Part shown: positions 1-13,110 of the stretch, piece by piece | Layout of the letters: each line of letters starts with the position of its first letter | Numbering within the stretch: position 1 is the stretch's first letter | NCBI GenBank assembly: GCA_037954325.1 | Contig: JBBMNZ010000034.1 | Location: forward strand, 8,631,001 to 8,695,000 | Length of the DNA: 64,000 nucleotides | Reading direction: 5' to 3' | Source of the DNA: Fistularia commersonii | Lineage: Eukaryota; Chordata; Actinopteri; Syngnathiformes; Fistulariidae | Made by a program: the position numbers and the translations under genes | The notes under the pieces: generated by a model | Told to the model about the DNA's origin: nothing | What the model saw: only the letters and a program-made list of their open reading frames with translations | The model's database searches: none

Positions 1-1511
1 GACGGCAATGAAAAAGTTCGACAACAACAGAAAAGACTTTCACTATTTCTGTCACCAAATTTACATCTGATGTGGTCCACCGCAAACTGCAAAGTAAGAC
101 GGAAATACACCGCGCCCTAGTCACGCTGCATTAACTATTTGAGTCATTGGGAATTATTTCAGAATGACAAGTCATTCTGCATCATCAACTAAGCTAAAAA
201 TTACACCACCTTAGTCAGAAATCTAACTAGGAACAAATTACACCACAGCTCACATCACTGGATAAAGAGTGTATTTTCATAATTTCTCCAGCGATTGAAC
301 ATTACCTGGCCCAAGAGGCCACCAAAGTCTGTATGGAAAGCACTGCCTGAGCCTTTTAGAGAAGACAGTGCACATCTGTGACACTGTGTAAAAACATCAT
401 GTTACATAGATTAGTAAATCATTAGTAAATGCCAAATTTCAAGGTTATGAAATATTTTTGTTGATTTATCTTAAAGTCATTTGTAAACACAGCCCTTAAT
501 TCATTTTATGTTTGTTTTTTTTTCACAGAGTGATGTTTGAGGTTAATAAGCGTTGCTGTATTGCTATCCTTTAAATCATACATATAAATGCTTAATTAGG
601 CATAAACATCTTCAATTTAGATTTAGTCTCCAAAGCACTCGTACATATGTTGTAATAATTAAATTAATTAGGAATTTTAGAACTGGAGTTTACAAAGCAT
701 CGCAGCCTACTTGAAGATCTCATAAGCATTACATGGATAAAACAATTTACTTCTGCTCTATTAATTTAGTGTTTTGATCAATTTCTAAATACTCTGGTTA
801 ATTATCTTAATCTTCCAACATGATCCAATGAACAATAGTAACTCTGAAATAACTGGCTAGTATATTCATTTGAGCAGAAATTGTGAAACCCACGACATTA
901 TGAGCTACGGTAATTACATCCGAAACAAACTAATTTGTTGATCGAAACACATCTTTTACAACATTAATCAATCGTTGTTGATTGCATTATGCATTAATAT
1001 GCTTTATAAATCAGGAATTAGTTAGGGTTTTTTTTTCAATCAATCAATGCTTGATTAAAGTTTTATAAGAGTTAGGAAAGTGTTATTCATTCATTCGTGG
1101 TACACTTATATTCCCGCGCTTCAAGTTTACAGAACATAGTGAGGCTGAATTTGGATCAATAAATAACGGCTTACTACTATATAGCGACACATTTTCACAT
1201 GATCCGCTAATGAAAAAAAAAACAACAACCAAATGACAGGAGATAAATGTCAACAACTGTTAATATCAGACAATCTCAAATTTTCTCATGTTTATACAAA
1301 TAACATTAATGATGTTGTATGATCAAACAAAAAAATGCACGTAAAAAAAAATTTAATAACAAATGCTACTCACACGTAAATAGAACATCATGATAAAATA
1401 GATTTAACTGAAAATAAATGATGCACATTAACATTTATTTTAAGCTAATATTGCACAGAGGAAATATTTCCTGAACAAATTTGTAAAGGAATCTATGTTC
1501 CGGGTACTTAC
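1..1511 (-). other. dag1: dag1 intron between first and second coding exons (partial)
   Basis: AT-rich sequence following the dag1 splice donor at 1510-1511 (minus strand). It runs off the left window edge, and I find no second dag1 coding exon in it. In known dystroglycan genes most of the protein is encoded by one very large last exon, which should lie to the left of this window. I see no repeats beyond short A/T runs and no other credible coding sequence. Confidence 0.7.
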
Positions 1512-1877
1512 GTGGACATTGCAGCTGGAATTGGTCGGCCCTGGTGGAACCTTCAACTGGAACACCTGGCCAACAATAGCTGAGGAGTCAGGAATGCCAG
1601 TGTGCAATCCCCCACTCTTTGAAGAAGAATCTGGGATAGCTATAGGCAGCCCTTCACCGACTGAAGATGCTGCACCCTGGAGCTCAAAAAGCACAGAAGA
1701 CTGCATGGAAGCCTCAAGTTCCAAAGGCATCCTGTCCACCAGCGTCTCTTGATTTTCCAGCATTACACCCTGGGCCATGGCCATCAGTAGCCCCACTACC
1801 AGGGAGATAGTCCTGCTTGAATGAAGCCTGTTCTTCTCAGCATCCCCACGGCTCATGTCTCTCGGTTTATAGTGCAT
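1512..1877 (-). CDS. dag1: Dystroglycan, first coding exon (signal peptide and alpha-dystroglycan N-terminus)
   Basis: Dystroglycan is a precursor cleaved into extracellular alpha- and membrane-spanning beta-subunits that link laminin and other matrix ligands to dystrophin. This exon encodes 122 residues in phase 0. A basic N-terminus is followed by a hydrophobic stretch (SLVVGLLMAMAQG), consistent with a signal peptide. Then come ENQ, LEASMQSSV and GIPDSSAIVGQVFQLKVPPG, which align with the human DAG1 start (ENQLEASMHSV..., GIPDGTAVVGRSFRVTIP). An N-glycosylation sequon (NSS) lies near the exon end. The exon stops at CAC|GTAAGT, a consensus donor. The start at 1877 has G at -3; the in-frame Met at 1856 is an alternative that still keeps the signal peptide. 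An acceptor (CTCTTCAG) at about 1920 would put the exon start at 1919. Compared with human there is a serine-rich insertion before GIPDSS. The rest of the protein is outside the window. Identification is from remembered family similarity. Confidence 0.85.
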
Positions 1878-1919
1878 AGCAGTAGGCCTTTGGGCTGCCT
1901 AACAGATGTCTATGAATGA
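1878..1919 (-). other. dag1: dag1 5' UTR part of the start-codon exon
   Basis: On the minus strand a pyrimidine-rich acceptor (GGCCTCTTCAG) ends at 1920. The bases 1919 to 1878 would then be untranslated leader immediately before the ATG. Another AG about 20 bases further upstream is also possible, so the exon edge is approximate. Confidence 0.45.
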
Positions 1920-2097
1920 CTGAAGAGGCCACATGCACTGAAGTCAGTCAAATGATATGCTTTGGGTCAGACTCGCGCACTAGTGGCTATGCTCACAGAT
2001 TGGGTTTCTTCTTTGCTGTCCTCTCTGATCCATGTAGAGATCATTAGCAGCCGGTCAGACAACCATGCCAGGCAGCTACGGAAGAAAACGAAAGCAC

Positions 2098-2124
2098 AGA
2101 CACACACATACACACACACACAAC
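2098..2124. repeat. (CA)n microsatellite, imperfect
   Basis: Imperfect CA dinucleotide tract seen directly. It explains the Cys/Val-rich reading frames found on both strands here. Confidence 0.85.
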
Positions 2125-4179
2125 AAACAGTTGTGACAAAGAGACAGGAGAGGCATTGATGCAAAATTTATCGCAGCCAATGCTATTAACACAGCCTTTC
2201 GATTGCAAACGATACAACCCATCCGCCGCTGCAATAGATGTATTTTATATGAGCCAGTTTGGTCCAAAACAAGTAAGCCTAAGCATGATGCAATATGATG
2301 AGATGGGAAAGTTTACACTGATTCTCTTAATACTTGATCCTACATTGAGTGTCTTTTTCATGTTCAGCTTTATGTCTCTTTTGCTAGTCTGTGCGGAAGG
2401 TGTTTCATTCAATACTAGACAGAGTAAGAGTAGGGAAAAATAGACAAAAAAGCAGTTTTAAAGGGCACTTATGCTTGTAACACTTTGTGTCTCGTCAATT
2501 TATATTCAAGTCACATCAGGTATTTTAACAGACCAAGGTGTCTTATAAAACACCAATGTCCAGTGTGTTTCAAAATTCACAAAACTCTTTACAGTTGTAA
2601 CACATTCAACATTTCCTCAGTATTTTAGTACCTGGTAGTCTATCCATACTGCCGAACTGTTTCTGTCATCAGTGTTTGGTACTACAATAAGAGAGTTATT
2701 CAGGACTACAAATGTTATTCGGTACGACAAATTTGTCAATATTTTTCTTATACAACTTCTAACTGAGGTAAGAAATAAAAAAAAAAGCTATAAAGCTATA
2801 AAAAAATGGATGCAATCCATAATTATGATGAACATTATCTGCAGCCACTGAAATGAATGTCAATCAAATTGCAGGCTATTTCGGCCCTAGATCGTACGTG
2901 TCAGTCAAAAGAATAAAACATCCTCAAAAAATAACTAAATCTCCCATTCGTCTGAACTTCTGTCATGCCATTTCCACTAATAGCGATTCTCTCGAGATGC
3001 ATTAGTGTCAAGGGTTGTTTGTCTTGGTTGTAAGTTTTAATTGGGTGCCTTGAGGGTTGGAATTAAGAGTCTCCATTGTGCTGACCCTTCCAACCCCATT
3101 CCTGTAGTATTGTACCAGGCACTGGAGGGTCAGCCAGTTTCCTGGAATCCTAATGATTGACCGGCAGAAGACTGTGATGACAAATTAAATACTTTCTCAT
3201 TGTAAACTGAGAGAAGGGAACGACTAAGCAGGGATATTCTAAATCACATTTTAGTAGAACGTCAACGAGGAAAATCATTTACTTAATTGTATTTTCTATC
3301 ATATGAAACACGCTATGAGAGACTTGTGATTTTAGGCTGAGAGACAAACTTTACTGAATGAATGAGCGGCTCTGCCTGCTTGGTCTTTAATACCAGCCTT
3401 CCAGTCAGGCTTCTACCAGAAATGGAGGAGCTAAAAATATTGCATTTGTTCATTCATCCACTTGTTTTGTTTCCGCGTTGGTATTTGGGCCTTTTAGGGC
3501 CAATGTGGTTTGATTGTTATGTATTAGTCGTTGGTTTGTGCAACAGTTTAGCTTCTGTATTATTCCTAAGGGAAATTCTCCGGATTACATGCACACCTCT
3601 GGCCACCAGGCCCCTGCTTTAGGGTTTTAACCACAATCTCAAAGTAACATTGTCCATATGAAACCACGAGAGCTGCAAATAAGGCTTTCACAAATTGGCC
3701 AGAAAGACCCAATGTGTGGCAGTTTTGTCCAAACAGGCTTAAATTCCAACCTGTTGTATTCATGTACTGTATGAGTGTGTACGCCGGGTGCTTATTTTCC
3801 TCTGGATGGCAAGTCGTGCATTTTTGACCATGTAATCAGCCTATGGCCGGCCCTCCAACCACACTATCTGGCTACAACCACCAAAAACAGTCGTTCCTTC
3901 ACTGGCACGACAGAAATTGTATATTACAATTGTCAGGGGGCTGAGCAAATAAATAGAAAAATGGTTTTCCAAATAATACAATAAGAGTAAAGTATTCTGA
4001 TATGATTAGCTGCATTAAACTACATTACAGAAGATATCTGATAGCAGTTTTCACTGAGAATAAAGTTCTGAGGAAAGAGTACAAAGTGTGAGATTTGGTG
4101 TCGTTTGGACAAAAACATGTGGTCCGAACCCCACTGTAATCGATACATATTCATGCAGATGGAATGAAAAGGGATGGAA

Positions 4180-4518
4180 GGGCCTTTCACACTTTCACTA
4201 GAGGCGCCAATGTTTTCCTATGGGAAGAGTAGGGCCGCTCAACACAGGGGCAACACTGTTCTTGGCTTTGTGCATCGCCAGAGTTCACCGCCAAGCACTG
4301 CGCTCAAAGTTCAAATTATTTAAACTCTAACCTTATCTGTCACTGACCTTTCAGGGTGCAACCAATGAAATAACAGCTGTACGTGACCAGAAGCGACAAT
4401 GGAGGTGACATGCAGAGAGCAGACCATTGAAAGCAAACCCCCCAAAGCTTTACTGCTGTGCTCTGCAGTCAACCTTGCAGTGAAGGAAGACTCACTAGCT
4501 TTTTTGTCTGAAAGGCCC
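4180..4518. mobile_element. Small non-autonomous DNA element (PIF/Harbinger-like)
   Basis: The 339-bp segment starts GGGCCTTTCACAC and ends GTCTGAAAGGCCC. The ends match as inverted repeats at 12 of 13 positions. The interior around 4330-4400 resembles sequence I associate with fish Harbinger-type elements, but this is recollection, not a search. No clear target duplication is visible and there is no intact transposase. It lies in dag1 intron 1. Confidence 0.5.
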
Positions 4519-4794
4519 TTTGAAGATAAAACTGGGTTATCAAGCAGTTGGAGAATGTATAACATACAATTAATTCACATTTTTAGAACTCCTGTAATTT
4601 GCACCATGAAATATAACCGTTTGGCTTTTTGCATTTTCTCTTTCAACTCCTTCTCTACTCCCCCTTCCCCCACACACATAAATTTAAATAACAATATAAC
4701 TTTCATTACTTTATTCCAAATTTACCAGCCGCCGTAGCTTATCAAGTTGAAAACAATTCCTGCATCTATATTAACAAGAAGAAAATGAATTTTA

Positions 4795-4797
<3 letters not shown>

Positions 4798-4826
<29 letters not shown>
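4798..4826. repeat. Poly(A) tract
   Basis: Run of about 29 consecutive A bases on the plus strand. It could be the tail of an old retrotransposed copy or simple-sequence expansion; no flanking element is recognisable. Confidence 0.9.
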
Positions 4827-4828
<2 letters not shown>

Positions 4829-7800
4829 CGACCTATATGTATTTGTTTAGTAAAGTAGGCAGCAGATTTCACATTACTCAAAGTCATGAGCCATGTCTCC
4901 CCTGACCCTGCAACCATGTTAGGGCATGTGCAGTCAATCGGTTCTGTGGATTTACACATCATGCCTCATACTCAAGACAATGCATCGCAGACTTTGAGGA
5001 CATGGAAGAACATAAAGACCTAAGTATGGTAAACTTACGTGGGTAAAATATTTAGTTCACTACTGTTTACCTATGCATTTTTGTTTGGGTGTAAAAATAA
5101 AAGGGTTCCCAAAGCTCTAATTATATGCAGAATTAGCACTACACCTCACCTCAGACTGTTACCACACAGGCAAAAAAGCAACATCTGAGAATCAACTACC
5201 TCCACAAAGTTCAGTAGCTACAAGCATGCCCTTATCTTCCAGTGTGTCAGTGATGCCAAGTCGGATTAATCTCATCGTGCCGTGTACAAGTTTTGGCAGA
5301 ACGATTTGTGGCGTGCTGTATTTTCAAATAACCAACATCGAAATGTGTTTGGGACTGAATTTCCAAATACTATTCAACAAATACGTTGGCTTGGCTCAAG
5401 GGCTGAGTGATATGTCTCTGTAAAACTGGTTATTTGATTGTCCAATTTCCACAGAGAAGGCAGGCCGGATAACACTGTGCAAATGCCTGCGGCAGTCAAC
5501 ACATGCTATTCACATGAGCATCTAACGTTTTCCCTGAAAAATGTATGTTACCTTGAAGGTAAGTCGCAAGAATAGCCAGAATTTGTTATGAAGAGTAACA
5601 CAGTTATTGCAGCTCAATCACTCAATTGAACATGCTGATGCTCAAGGGGTAAAAACTGTATTCATTAGCATTTTGACATTTCAAACACCATATGTGCATT
5701 TAGCTACATGTTTCATTAGCATTTTACAACTGACATAGATAATATAATTTGGAAATAAATAATATGGTAAACTGGGATATACAGCTATTCAAATCTTAGC
5801 AGAAACGCATCTGGTTTTAGTTTTCCAGAAGCCTTCAACGACCGGCTCCACGTAGTAATCTGAAGCGTTTAACAGAAGGATTTTTCCTGTGTTTCCCCAG
5901 TAAGATAAGGAAAACCTGTAATTTTTTTTATTTAAAGTTTGACGTTTATGATAATGACAAGAAAAGATCGAAAGAATATGAACTAGAAGTCACTGGTTTG
6001 ACAAATATATTAAAATTAAAACACGAATGAGAAAATTGTCCTTTTACATCTGCATGTCTTTTCAACAGATTACTGATGGAACGCTGGCATGCAATATTCA
6101 TCTTTTAGAAGTCATTAAAACAGTGTGAAAACAATCCCATAATCAGGCAACCAACTCAAAAATGATATGTAAGAAAAAGTCCAAGAATAACATATTCAAT
6201 GTTAACATTAATGATTTTGAGGAATTAGCATCAGCAATAAACTCAGGATAAGAAAAAAAAAGCTATTAGTATTGAAAATGATTAGATTATTAACTATTAT
6301 CTGACATTTTCTTCATTAGCTAAATGCTGAATATAGTCTGTGAACGTTTCCCCGCAAGAACATGCAATTCCAGTTGTTTCCCTTTTAGGATTATGAACGC
6401 TACCTCCTGTCTCCTGCTGGTGTGGAAAGTTATTTTACATCACATTTGTGCAGAATTTACATGGCAGTTTATCATCTGCTGCTGGTGATTTGGTCCAGTC
6501 ATGGATAATGTGTCGAGACACATATATTAGTGTACTATATTCTATGACATTAGCATAGTATTTTTTGCCCTTAACCCTCCACCAATAAATCTGACACAAA
6601 TGAGACAAAATCCGTTTTCACAGGCAAGATGACACAATAAGGCATTTCCTCATGTTGTTTAATTTCCTGTCATGGGTATATTACCATGAAATGAGAGCCA
6701 CACCAATATGGGTGATGGAATTAATGTGTGGCAAACACAATCACAGTAATTACATATCAATGTCATTTTATTGTTGTCTCTCTCATATTAAAATATACAA
6801 ATTCAAACTTCTCTTTCCACAGGGCTTGCCAGATTATCTTTTTCACCACGGTAAGTCTTCGACTGCTGCTTTTTGACTTAACTATTCATCGCTTGCTGTG
6901 ATACGCTCAAAAATAGCTCATTAAAACTAAAGTAAGTTTCAACCCCTGCCCAGAATTACACGTGATTACAATGAAGCAAAATTTTGAAACTAAATAGGAG
7001 TCAAGAGTACACGTTTATTCAACTCGATCTACCTTGTTCCAATAAAGAATACACTTCATGTGTGTTTAACAGCAAAGATACGGAGATCTCACTCACTGCA
7101 TGTGACTTCTATGAATGTTATTCACTGCAGGGCGTCATGTCAGAATCAGTTCCTTTCGTTATCAATTAACGAACAAGTTGTTATGAAGTTTGCTTAGATG
7201 GTTCGATGATTTAGGTGGGGGGGGGTCTGCAAGTGCATCTGCAACAGTGGCATCTACGCTGTAAGCAGTTCAAAAGTAGTTAAACTGAAATACATGTAAC
7301 ATAAAAATAATTAAGGCTCGTTGCAGTGGCAGTCAAGGCCAATTGAACTGACGTAGCACATCCAGCAGCCTCTTGATAGTGCATGAGCTGAATAACAAAC
7401 ATCTCCACAAGACAGGATTGCTTTGCAATTGGATGTTTCCCTTCTATTTGCCTGCACACTGTCAACAACGTCAACATATGAGGAGGGAAAACAAAAGCAC
7501 AAAAAGTGAACCTACGCTAAACTTGTACTTTCTGTGAAGACTGAAGAGTTAAATTCGGGTGGAATACAATGGCTCGGTGAATCTCTGCCCGAGTAGCTAG
7601 TTTAATCTGAAATTTAGCAGCTGTTATGACGTGCTAATTGATTTACCGTTCCACTAGCTAACCGCTGTATCGTTAAAATAGTCCCTGCTACACATGATCA
7701 CTTTAGGTGAAGAGAAGCCTTTAGAGCAAGAAATAAAACAACGCGCTGGGAAATACAGTTAATAGTACAACAGGCTGAACCAGTTTTACCCGTTGTGCTA

Positions 7801-7839
7801 TAAAAGGGAGATTCAGACACCGTGATTTATTTGTAAGAA

Positions 7840-8720
7840 CGCCGTTAATACGCCGCGATACACCCAAGTGAAACCTGGACCCGGGACGTGTGTCCCCGTT
7901 CTTTAAGCTTACAAACTGTACGTTAGCGAGCTAGCTAAGGAGCTAGCTGCGGCGTTAGCCTAGCAACCGGGCCCATTCCAGCTGCCCTCAATTCTTAGAC
8001 GCTCGGTAACGTTAACGGTGGGCCTTCGGACACGAGAACGCCGCAAACAACTTTCCACATAGATTTCCAAAAGGGCGTCCGACGGTGTAAAAATAGACTT
8101 CTTATTCCCCGGAGAGCAAAAGCGAATCGTTAAACTGGGCAAAGAAGAGGGGGGGGATGTTAACTGGCCACATCCAGCGCTCGATGCTAGTGCGGGAGAT
8201 GCACCTGTTTTATTCTAGGCGGAACAAGCGGCGAGATGCTGCCGCCGCGGTTCCATCCGGCAGCACCGCTGACTGGCTGCCTGGATGAAATGTTTCAGCT
8301 CACAACCTCCCACTCGGTTAAATAATACCCATTTTAAGGCTTTCATACGGGCAGTGTCACCCGAAAGACCTCGTAACGCGAGGTAGAATCTCCGTTTAAG
8401 AACAACCAAAGTCGAATCGGCGCGGAAGGATCAAGCGACGACGGTGGCTATCGTCGTTTGCGGCTAGCGCCGGGAGTGGGTGCCGACGACAAATATCACT
8501 GGTCGTCGAGGAGCAGTTGCTCGTATTAATCCCACAAATGACGAGACAACGGCGACTTTTAAATAACACTAACGCGACAAAGAGCGACAGAAGGCAACAC
8601 TCAAACTGACCTTGTTGGGCGAGCTAACGTTAGCTAACTCGCGCCGCGGTGTCTCCTCTTCCAGCCCCGGAGCGCCGCGGAGACTTGCGAAATGCCATTA
8701 AAACATACGCTCTCCCTCCT
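7840..8720 (-). promoter_or_regulatory. dag1: CpG-rich block, probable dag1 promoter
   Basis: Base composition changes sharply from the AT-rich surroundings to a CpG-dense stretch, with many CG dinucleotides and repeated GTTAGCTAGC-like words. It lies about 6-7 kb upstream of the dag1 start codon on its strand, where a first exon and promoter are expected. No TATA box stands out. Promoter function is inferred from position and composition. Confidence 0.5.
8611..8690 (-). other. dag1: Candidate dag1 untranslated exon 1
   Basis: Inside the CpG-rich block the minus strand has a plausible donor, CCCAACAAG|GTCAGTTTG, with the exon edge at 8611. This would make a short GC-rich leader exon. The transcription start is not determinable by eye and other donors in the block are possible. 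Confidence 0.3.
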
Positions 8721-11556
8721 CAGCGACACACGAACGTATGATTTGTGCTGTTTAGGGGGGGAAAAGGATGTCCGGGCACAACGATTAATGTGTTTCTGTT
8801 CGGATAAAGACGAGCAGTTTGCTGCTCGGTGTCATAATTTTGTCTGTGACTACCCCTCCCTAGCTGCTTTCGTCCTCGGCGCTGACAGGTCTACAGGTTG
8901 AGACCAATCGTATGTGCCAGCAGGACTCCGCCTCTCCTGTATTGGGATACTTTTTCAGGTAAAAACACAAATAATCTGGATAAAACTCTTGCATCTGCAG
9001 GCTGGGACACATGTAATGATGTCCACGTCGAATCACCTTCGCAGTTAAAAAGCTGAAGCGCATTTGATGATGATAACGATGATGCCTGGGTTTATAAGAG
9101 ATGCTCCATCTGTGTTATATGACAGCTATAATGAGGTGCAAGGTCTAAAACGTTGCTCTAAAATTAATAATCGTTGTCCAGTTTGCAGGATGTGGTCTTT
9201 ATGAACCTTCAATGACATTGGCTTTGTGCTGAATATGCTTTGTCAATTATTAGAAGCTTGAAGCAAAAGAAAAAATGCATATTTGGAACATCTAAATTCA
9301 GGACACAAGCGCACCACTCCAAACTGCTGCTACTATGTGTGTGTATTCACATTTGAAGTTACAAATGCATTTTTTGGTTGTTTATGTATGTCCTTGAGTC
9401 ATATTTCGAGGGTAGGGCTGTAGAAAAAATGGAAAGAGATTTTTTTTTTCCCCATTTCATTTCCTGACTGCATTATGCCTCTCATCCACCCATTATGGTC
9501 AGGATCTTTATCTTGTGCCTCATATAGACAGAGAGGGATAGATAGATTTCTGTACTGTTGTGTTGAAGTACAGTAAGTGTCACATCAATTATATTCAGAT
9601 TAAGTCTATCCAGTTGTGTTTTTTCCAAGAGGTCCTGGCATTTCTTACCGCATCTGACAATTTACTGCGAGCAGGTGATCCTCAAGAACATCTTTGCAAA
9701 TTATATTTCAGTAAACAGGGTCCAAATAATGTAACAGGTGTTATTTTGCATGTTAAGTTTAGCAGCACGAGTTAATCGCAACTATATATTCTAAGGAGTG
9801 TTTTAAAGGTCGATATCCCTGTCCAGGAAGGGATTGTTAAATACTCTATATCCTGAAAGGACCTCGGAGATCTTTCTTCCGTTTCCCGACGGTGAAGGAG
9901 CTTTCGCGGTCCAAAGGTTGTTTGTACAAAGAAATGATTTGGAATGATTATCAGCCAACACATTTTGTGTTGACCAATATTCAGGTTGGCTTATCTTCTT
10001 GAAATGTTCCATCCCAAAGAAAAACACCTTGCTAAATTGTTTGCCAATGCAGAAATAAAATGGATTTTGATATCAATATATTGAGCGGATGGCAATCTAC
10101 AATTGGCAGTCATCAGCTGGTCCCGGGAAATTCAATGACAAATTGTGTTGGGCAGGTTACCACACAAACTAATCACACAAGCGTGCTGTACACCGTATGG
10201 AGCAATGTGCATTTGCATCAGTGCATTCCGCTTCAGAGAAACTCGACTGCTGAGTAAAGGGAACAGACACATTAATCACAAGATATAAACATGTGGTTTT
10301 TTTTAAGGGGTTCAGTGGTTCAGATATGCAGTAATGAAGTACCATTTCGTCGGGCAAGTTATATTGACATTAGCCACTGTGCACAGGAAAGCAAAGTTAA
10401 AACCTTCCTTACAGACAATATAGAGCGCTGTCACTTAAAAAACCTCGATAATATAATGTACATACATAGATTCACTATTGATCTTGACTGAACTTGCCAG
10501 ATTTGTAGGGCAACCCGTCACATCACTTCCTGCCTCCTGGCATCTGGCACTGCAAATGATTCCTTGAGATTACTTGCCTTCACCTTGACTACTCCTTACT
10601 TTTCCCTTTTAAGGTAGAACAAATACAGTCAGAGAGGGAGGCGTTTCTTTGTTGAGAGCTCTTTGAGCACTGGTTATATTATCCTGCATTATTATGGGTT
10701 TAAATAGGACACAGGCTCTATTGGGAGCAATACTTGAAAGAGGAAGGAAAAGTTTAAAGACGAAGCAACGTCTTAAGACTGACAGACAGTTTTGAAAAGG
10801 AACAGGCAGTGCATTAAAATCTCAAAATGAAATTGCGGTCACAGATGTCATCATTGTGCAACATAAAGTACAGTGGATACGGCCATTCCTATCATTTGCT
10901 TTGGCAACAAATGATAAGATGTGTTTTATTCCACAGGCAATATTTGTGTGCAAAATGTGCAGAGCCATTTATGTAATGCCATCATCACACATTATAATGA
11001 ACTGTGAAAATGACTTGATGTTCATGGCAAAAAAGGACGGGCCTTCAAATACTAATAAAACCCTTGGCAAGCATGATTAGGATTTTAAGATAAAGAAACA
11101 AGGCCTGTCTGTAGCAGTTCACAGACCTGTCAATCATCTGAATCTCCCTGACTCTTTGTTCACCCCTGCAATGTGACATTATATGAAGCAGAGGAACGCA
11201 TGTTGGATCACCATAAGTGTGCCAATGGGAGAATACACATTAAGTTATTATCTAAAGTCAACTTATACTTTCGATGCAATTCCCCCAGAATTCCTTATTT
11301 TTATCTTAGAGGTGCACCGTGAATCCCTTAAAGTGTCATAGCGCACTCAAAGCAACGACAATCCCACTGCAATGGAGTTATAGTTTCGATGGATACTTCA
11401 ACTATGACGCGTCCTGTAATTTATACCAACGTCTATATTCCCCTATAGCTGCTGCTGTCTCAAACCCTTACTTATACTTAAGTATAAATTGTGTTGTTTT
11501 TTTTTTTTTAACGTCCCTTTTTCGAAGTTGTATCTCACCGTTCTCATTTGGTCTAA

Positions 11557-11582
<26 letters not shown>
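11557..11582. repeat. (AC)n microsatellite
   Basis: About 13 AC units in a row, seen directly. Confidence 0.9.
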
Positions 11583-11587
<5 letters not shown>

Positions 11588-12469
11588 CCTGCAGGCCTGC
11601 CAGACCATGATTACCCCAACTCAGAGGGGCTTTTCATGTGATTGCACAACCCGACTCTTGATGTATGAGCACAGAGTGAGAAAGAGAGCAGATTAGGAAT
11701 CAGCTGACTCTCCACATTTTCTTCCAAGTGACTTATTAGACGGGTTATTCTGAGTGGACTGTTGGACTGCTGGGAGGTGGGGGCAGCTGAGATGTGAGAC
11801 CCTCAATGGAGCCAATCTCCTCTCCTCCACAATGGGAGATTACTTCAGACAACACTTCTCAGCTTTACTCAATAACAAATGGGAAGGATTTTATATAGAT
11901 ATTGTGCTCACAGATCACCCCCTTGTAGCGGTTTTCTCTCTTTTATCCTGGCAGTTATTAGGGGGAAGGTATGAAGCGTAATTGCTTTATGGTCCTCCCA
12001 TGGAGAAGTGAAGGGCTGCAATCATTTTCTGGGACTACGCTATCCAGATCAGCAGTGAGATGCTTCCAGGAATGTCTCAGGAACACATCATTTAATTATC
12101 AGAAGTTTTGTTTTGGTCTGCTGTCTCTGTTTGTGTTGGTACTCCATCTTTTGTTCAGTTGAGCAGATAATAGAACAGGAAGAAGGAGGATTTCCTTTCA
12201 GCACAGTGCCTAAACCAGAGTGGTGTGCCTGTTTGTGCCTGCCCCTGGTTATCTGTTTTCACAGTTCAGCACAAACAAGGTTTTCCAAGAGGTAGTTTCA
12301 TCACTTGTGCACGCTTACTCGAAAATAGGTCTTCTCAGAGCCACAACTCCCCCCCCCCGCCTGCTTTTAAAAACTACAAAAATGAACGTGTTGTTGAGTT
12401 ACCAATAGAAATCTTGCCCCGTGTACATGAATTTCAGTCGAAATTAATCTCATCCAAGTCTTGGTGAGG

Positions 12470-12560
12470 CAAGTTATCTAATAATTTGCAAATTATACAG
12501 CATAATTAATCCACGATGAGAGGCCTCAAAGGCAATTATATGGGATTGGTCATTAGCATG
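12470..12560. promoter_or_regulatory. Candidate conserved non-coding block
   Basis: Complex, non-repetitive AT-rich stretch with TAATTT, ATAATTAAT and CAATTA words close together. It resembles homeodomain-site-rich enhancers. Conservation is a guess, since no comparison was possible. Confidence 0.2.
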
Positions 12561-12994
12561 CGTGTATGTTCGACTGGCGGCAGTTCAAACTACTCCATTA
12601 CCAGGTAAACACAGAGCGCTTGAGGAGTCCTCACACTAAATAGAAGTTTGAGGAAAAGCCCCTAATGGCTTCTGCGACTGGGATAATCATTGTGTTATCA
12701 GCAACAACCGAGTAAAACGACTGTGAAACACATCAAGGGGGTGTTAGCAAATTCAGAAATCCGGAAGGACAATGGCCACGGGCTGGCTGACCCCAGCGAA
12801 GAGCAGAAATCCAATCGAAACATGATGACATGATTGTCCCTCAATAGCCTGCCAAATGTGAGATGAGACGCTTAAGCAACTATCAGAGATCCCCCGCAGT
12901 CCTTGGAACAGGCTTTGCAGGGACTATTCTCCATTTCTTTCCAAATGTGATTGTGAACTATTGTATATGGAGTCATAAGTCTAACGTTCACTCA

Positions 12995-13110
12995 TCATCT
13001 GTGCTGCTTATCCTGCAGGGTTGCAGCGGACGGAGTTCAGGGTGGAGCCAATCCGAACTGTTAGCAGGTGAGAGGCGGGTATATCCTGGACGGGGTGGTC
13101 ACATTTTGTT
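12995..13110. repeat. Dispersed repeat fragment (fish retroposon-like tail)
   Basis: The string GCTTATCCTGCAGGGTTGC followed by GGAGCCAATCC and GAGAGGCGGGTATATCCTGG resembles a very common fish dispersed repeat (consensus-like GCTTATCC...GGGTCGC...GGAGCCTATCC...GAGGCGGGGTACACCCTGG). The fragment is short and degenerate. It happens to carry good-looking splice signals. Confidence 0.55.

Larger units (their letters stand above)
1920..8610 (-). other. dag1: dag1 intron 1 (5' UTR intron)
   Basis: About 6.7 kb of AT-rich DNA between the proposed untranslated first exon and the start-codon exon of dag1. It contains a (CA)n tract near 2098-2123, a small inverted-repeat element at 4180-4518 and an A26 run at 4798-4826. 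I find no convincing coding sequence. The short open frames have no domain signals or splice context. Confidence 0.5.

Noticed and set aside
1495..1752. 85-codon plus-strand frame opposite the dag1 exon
   Set aside because: Shadow of dag1; it lacks any family resemblance, whereas the minus strand has a clear one plus a GTAAGT donor.
4399..4737. 112-codon open frame starting MEVTCREQ
   Set aside because: Starts inside the small inverted-repeat element and runs past its end; no transposase domain is recognisable.
13019..13068. Possible 50-bp internal exon with good acceptor (TTATCCTGCAG) and donor (GCAG|GTGAGA)
   Set aside because: The sequence matches the pattern of a common fish dispersed repeat and has no neighbours to join with. 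The splice signals look fortuitous.
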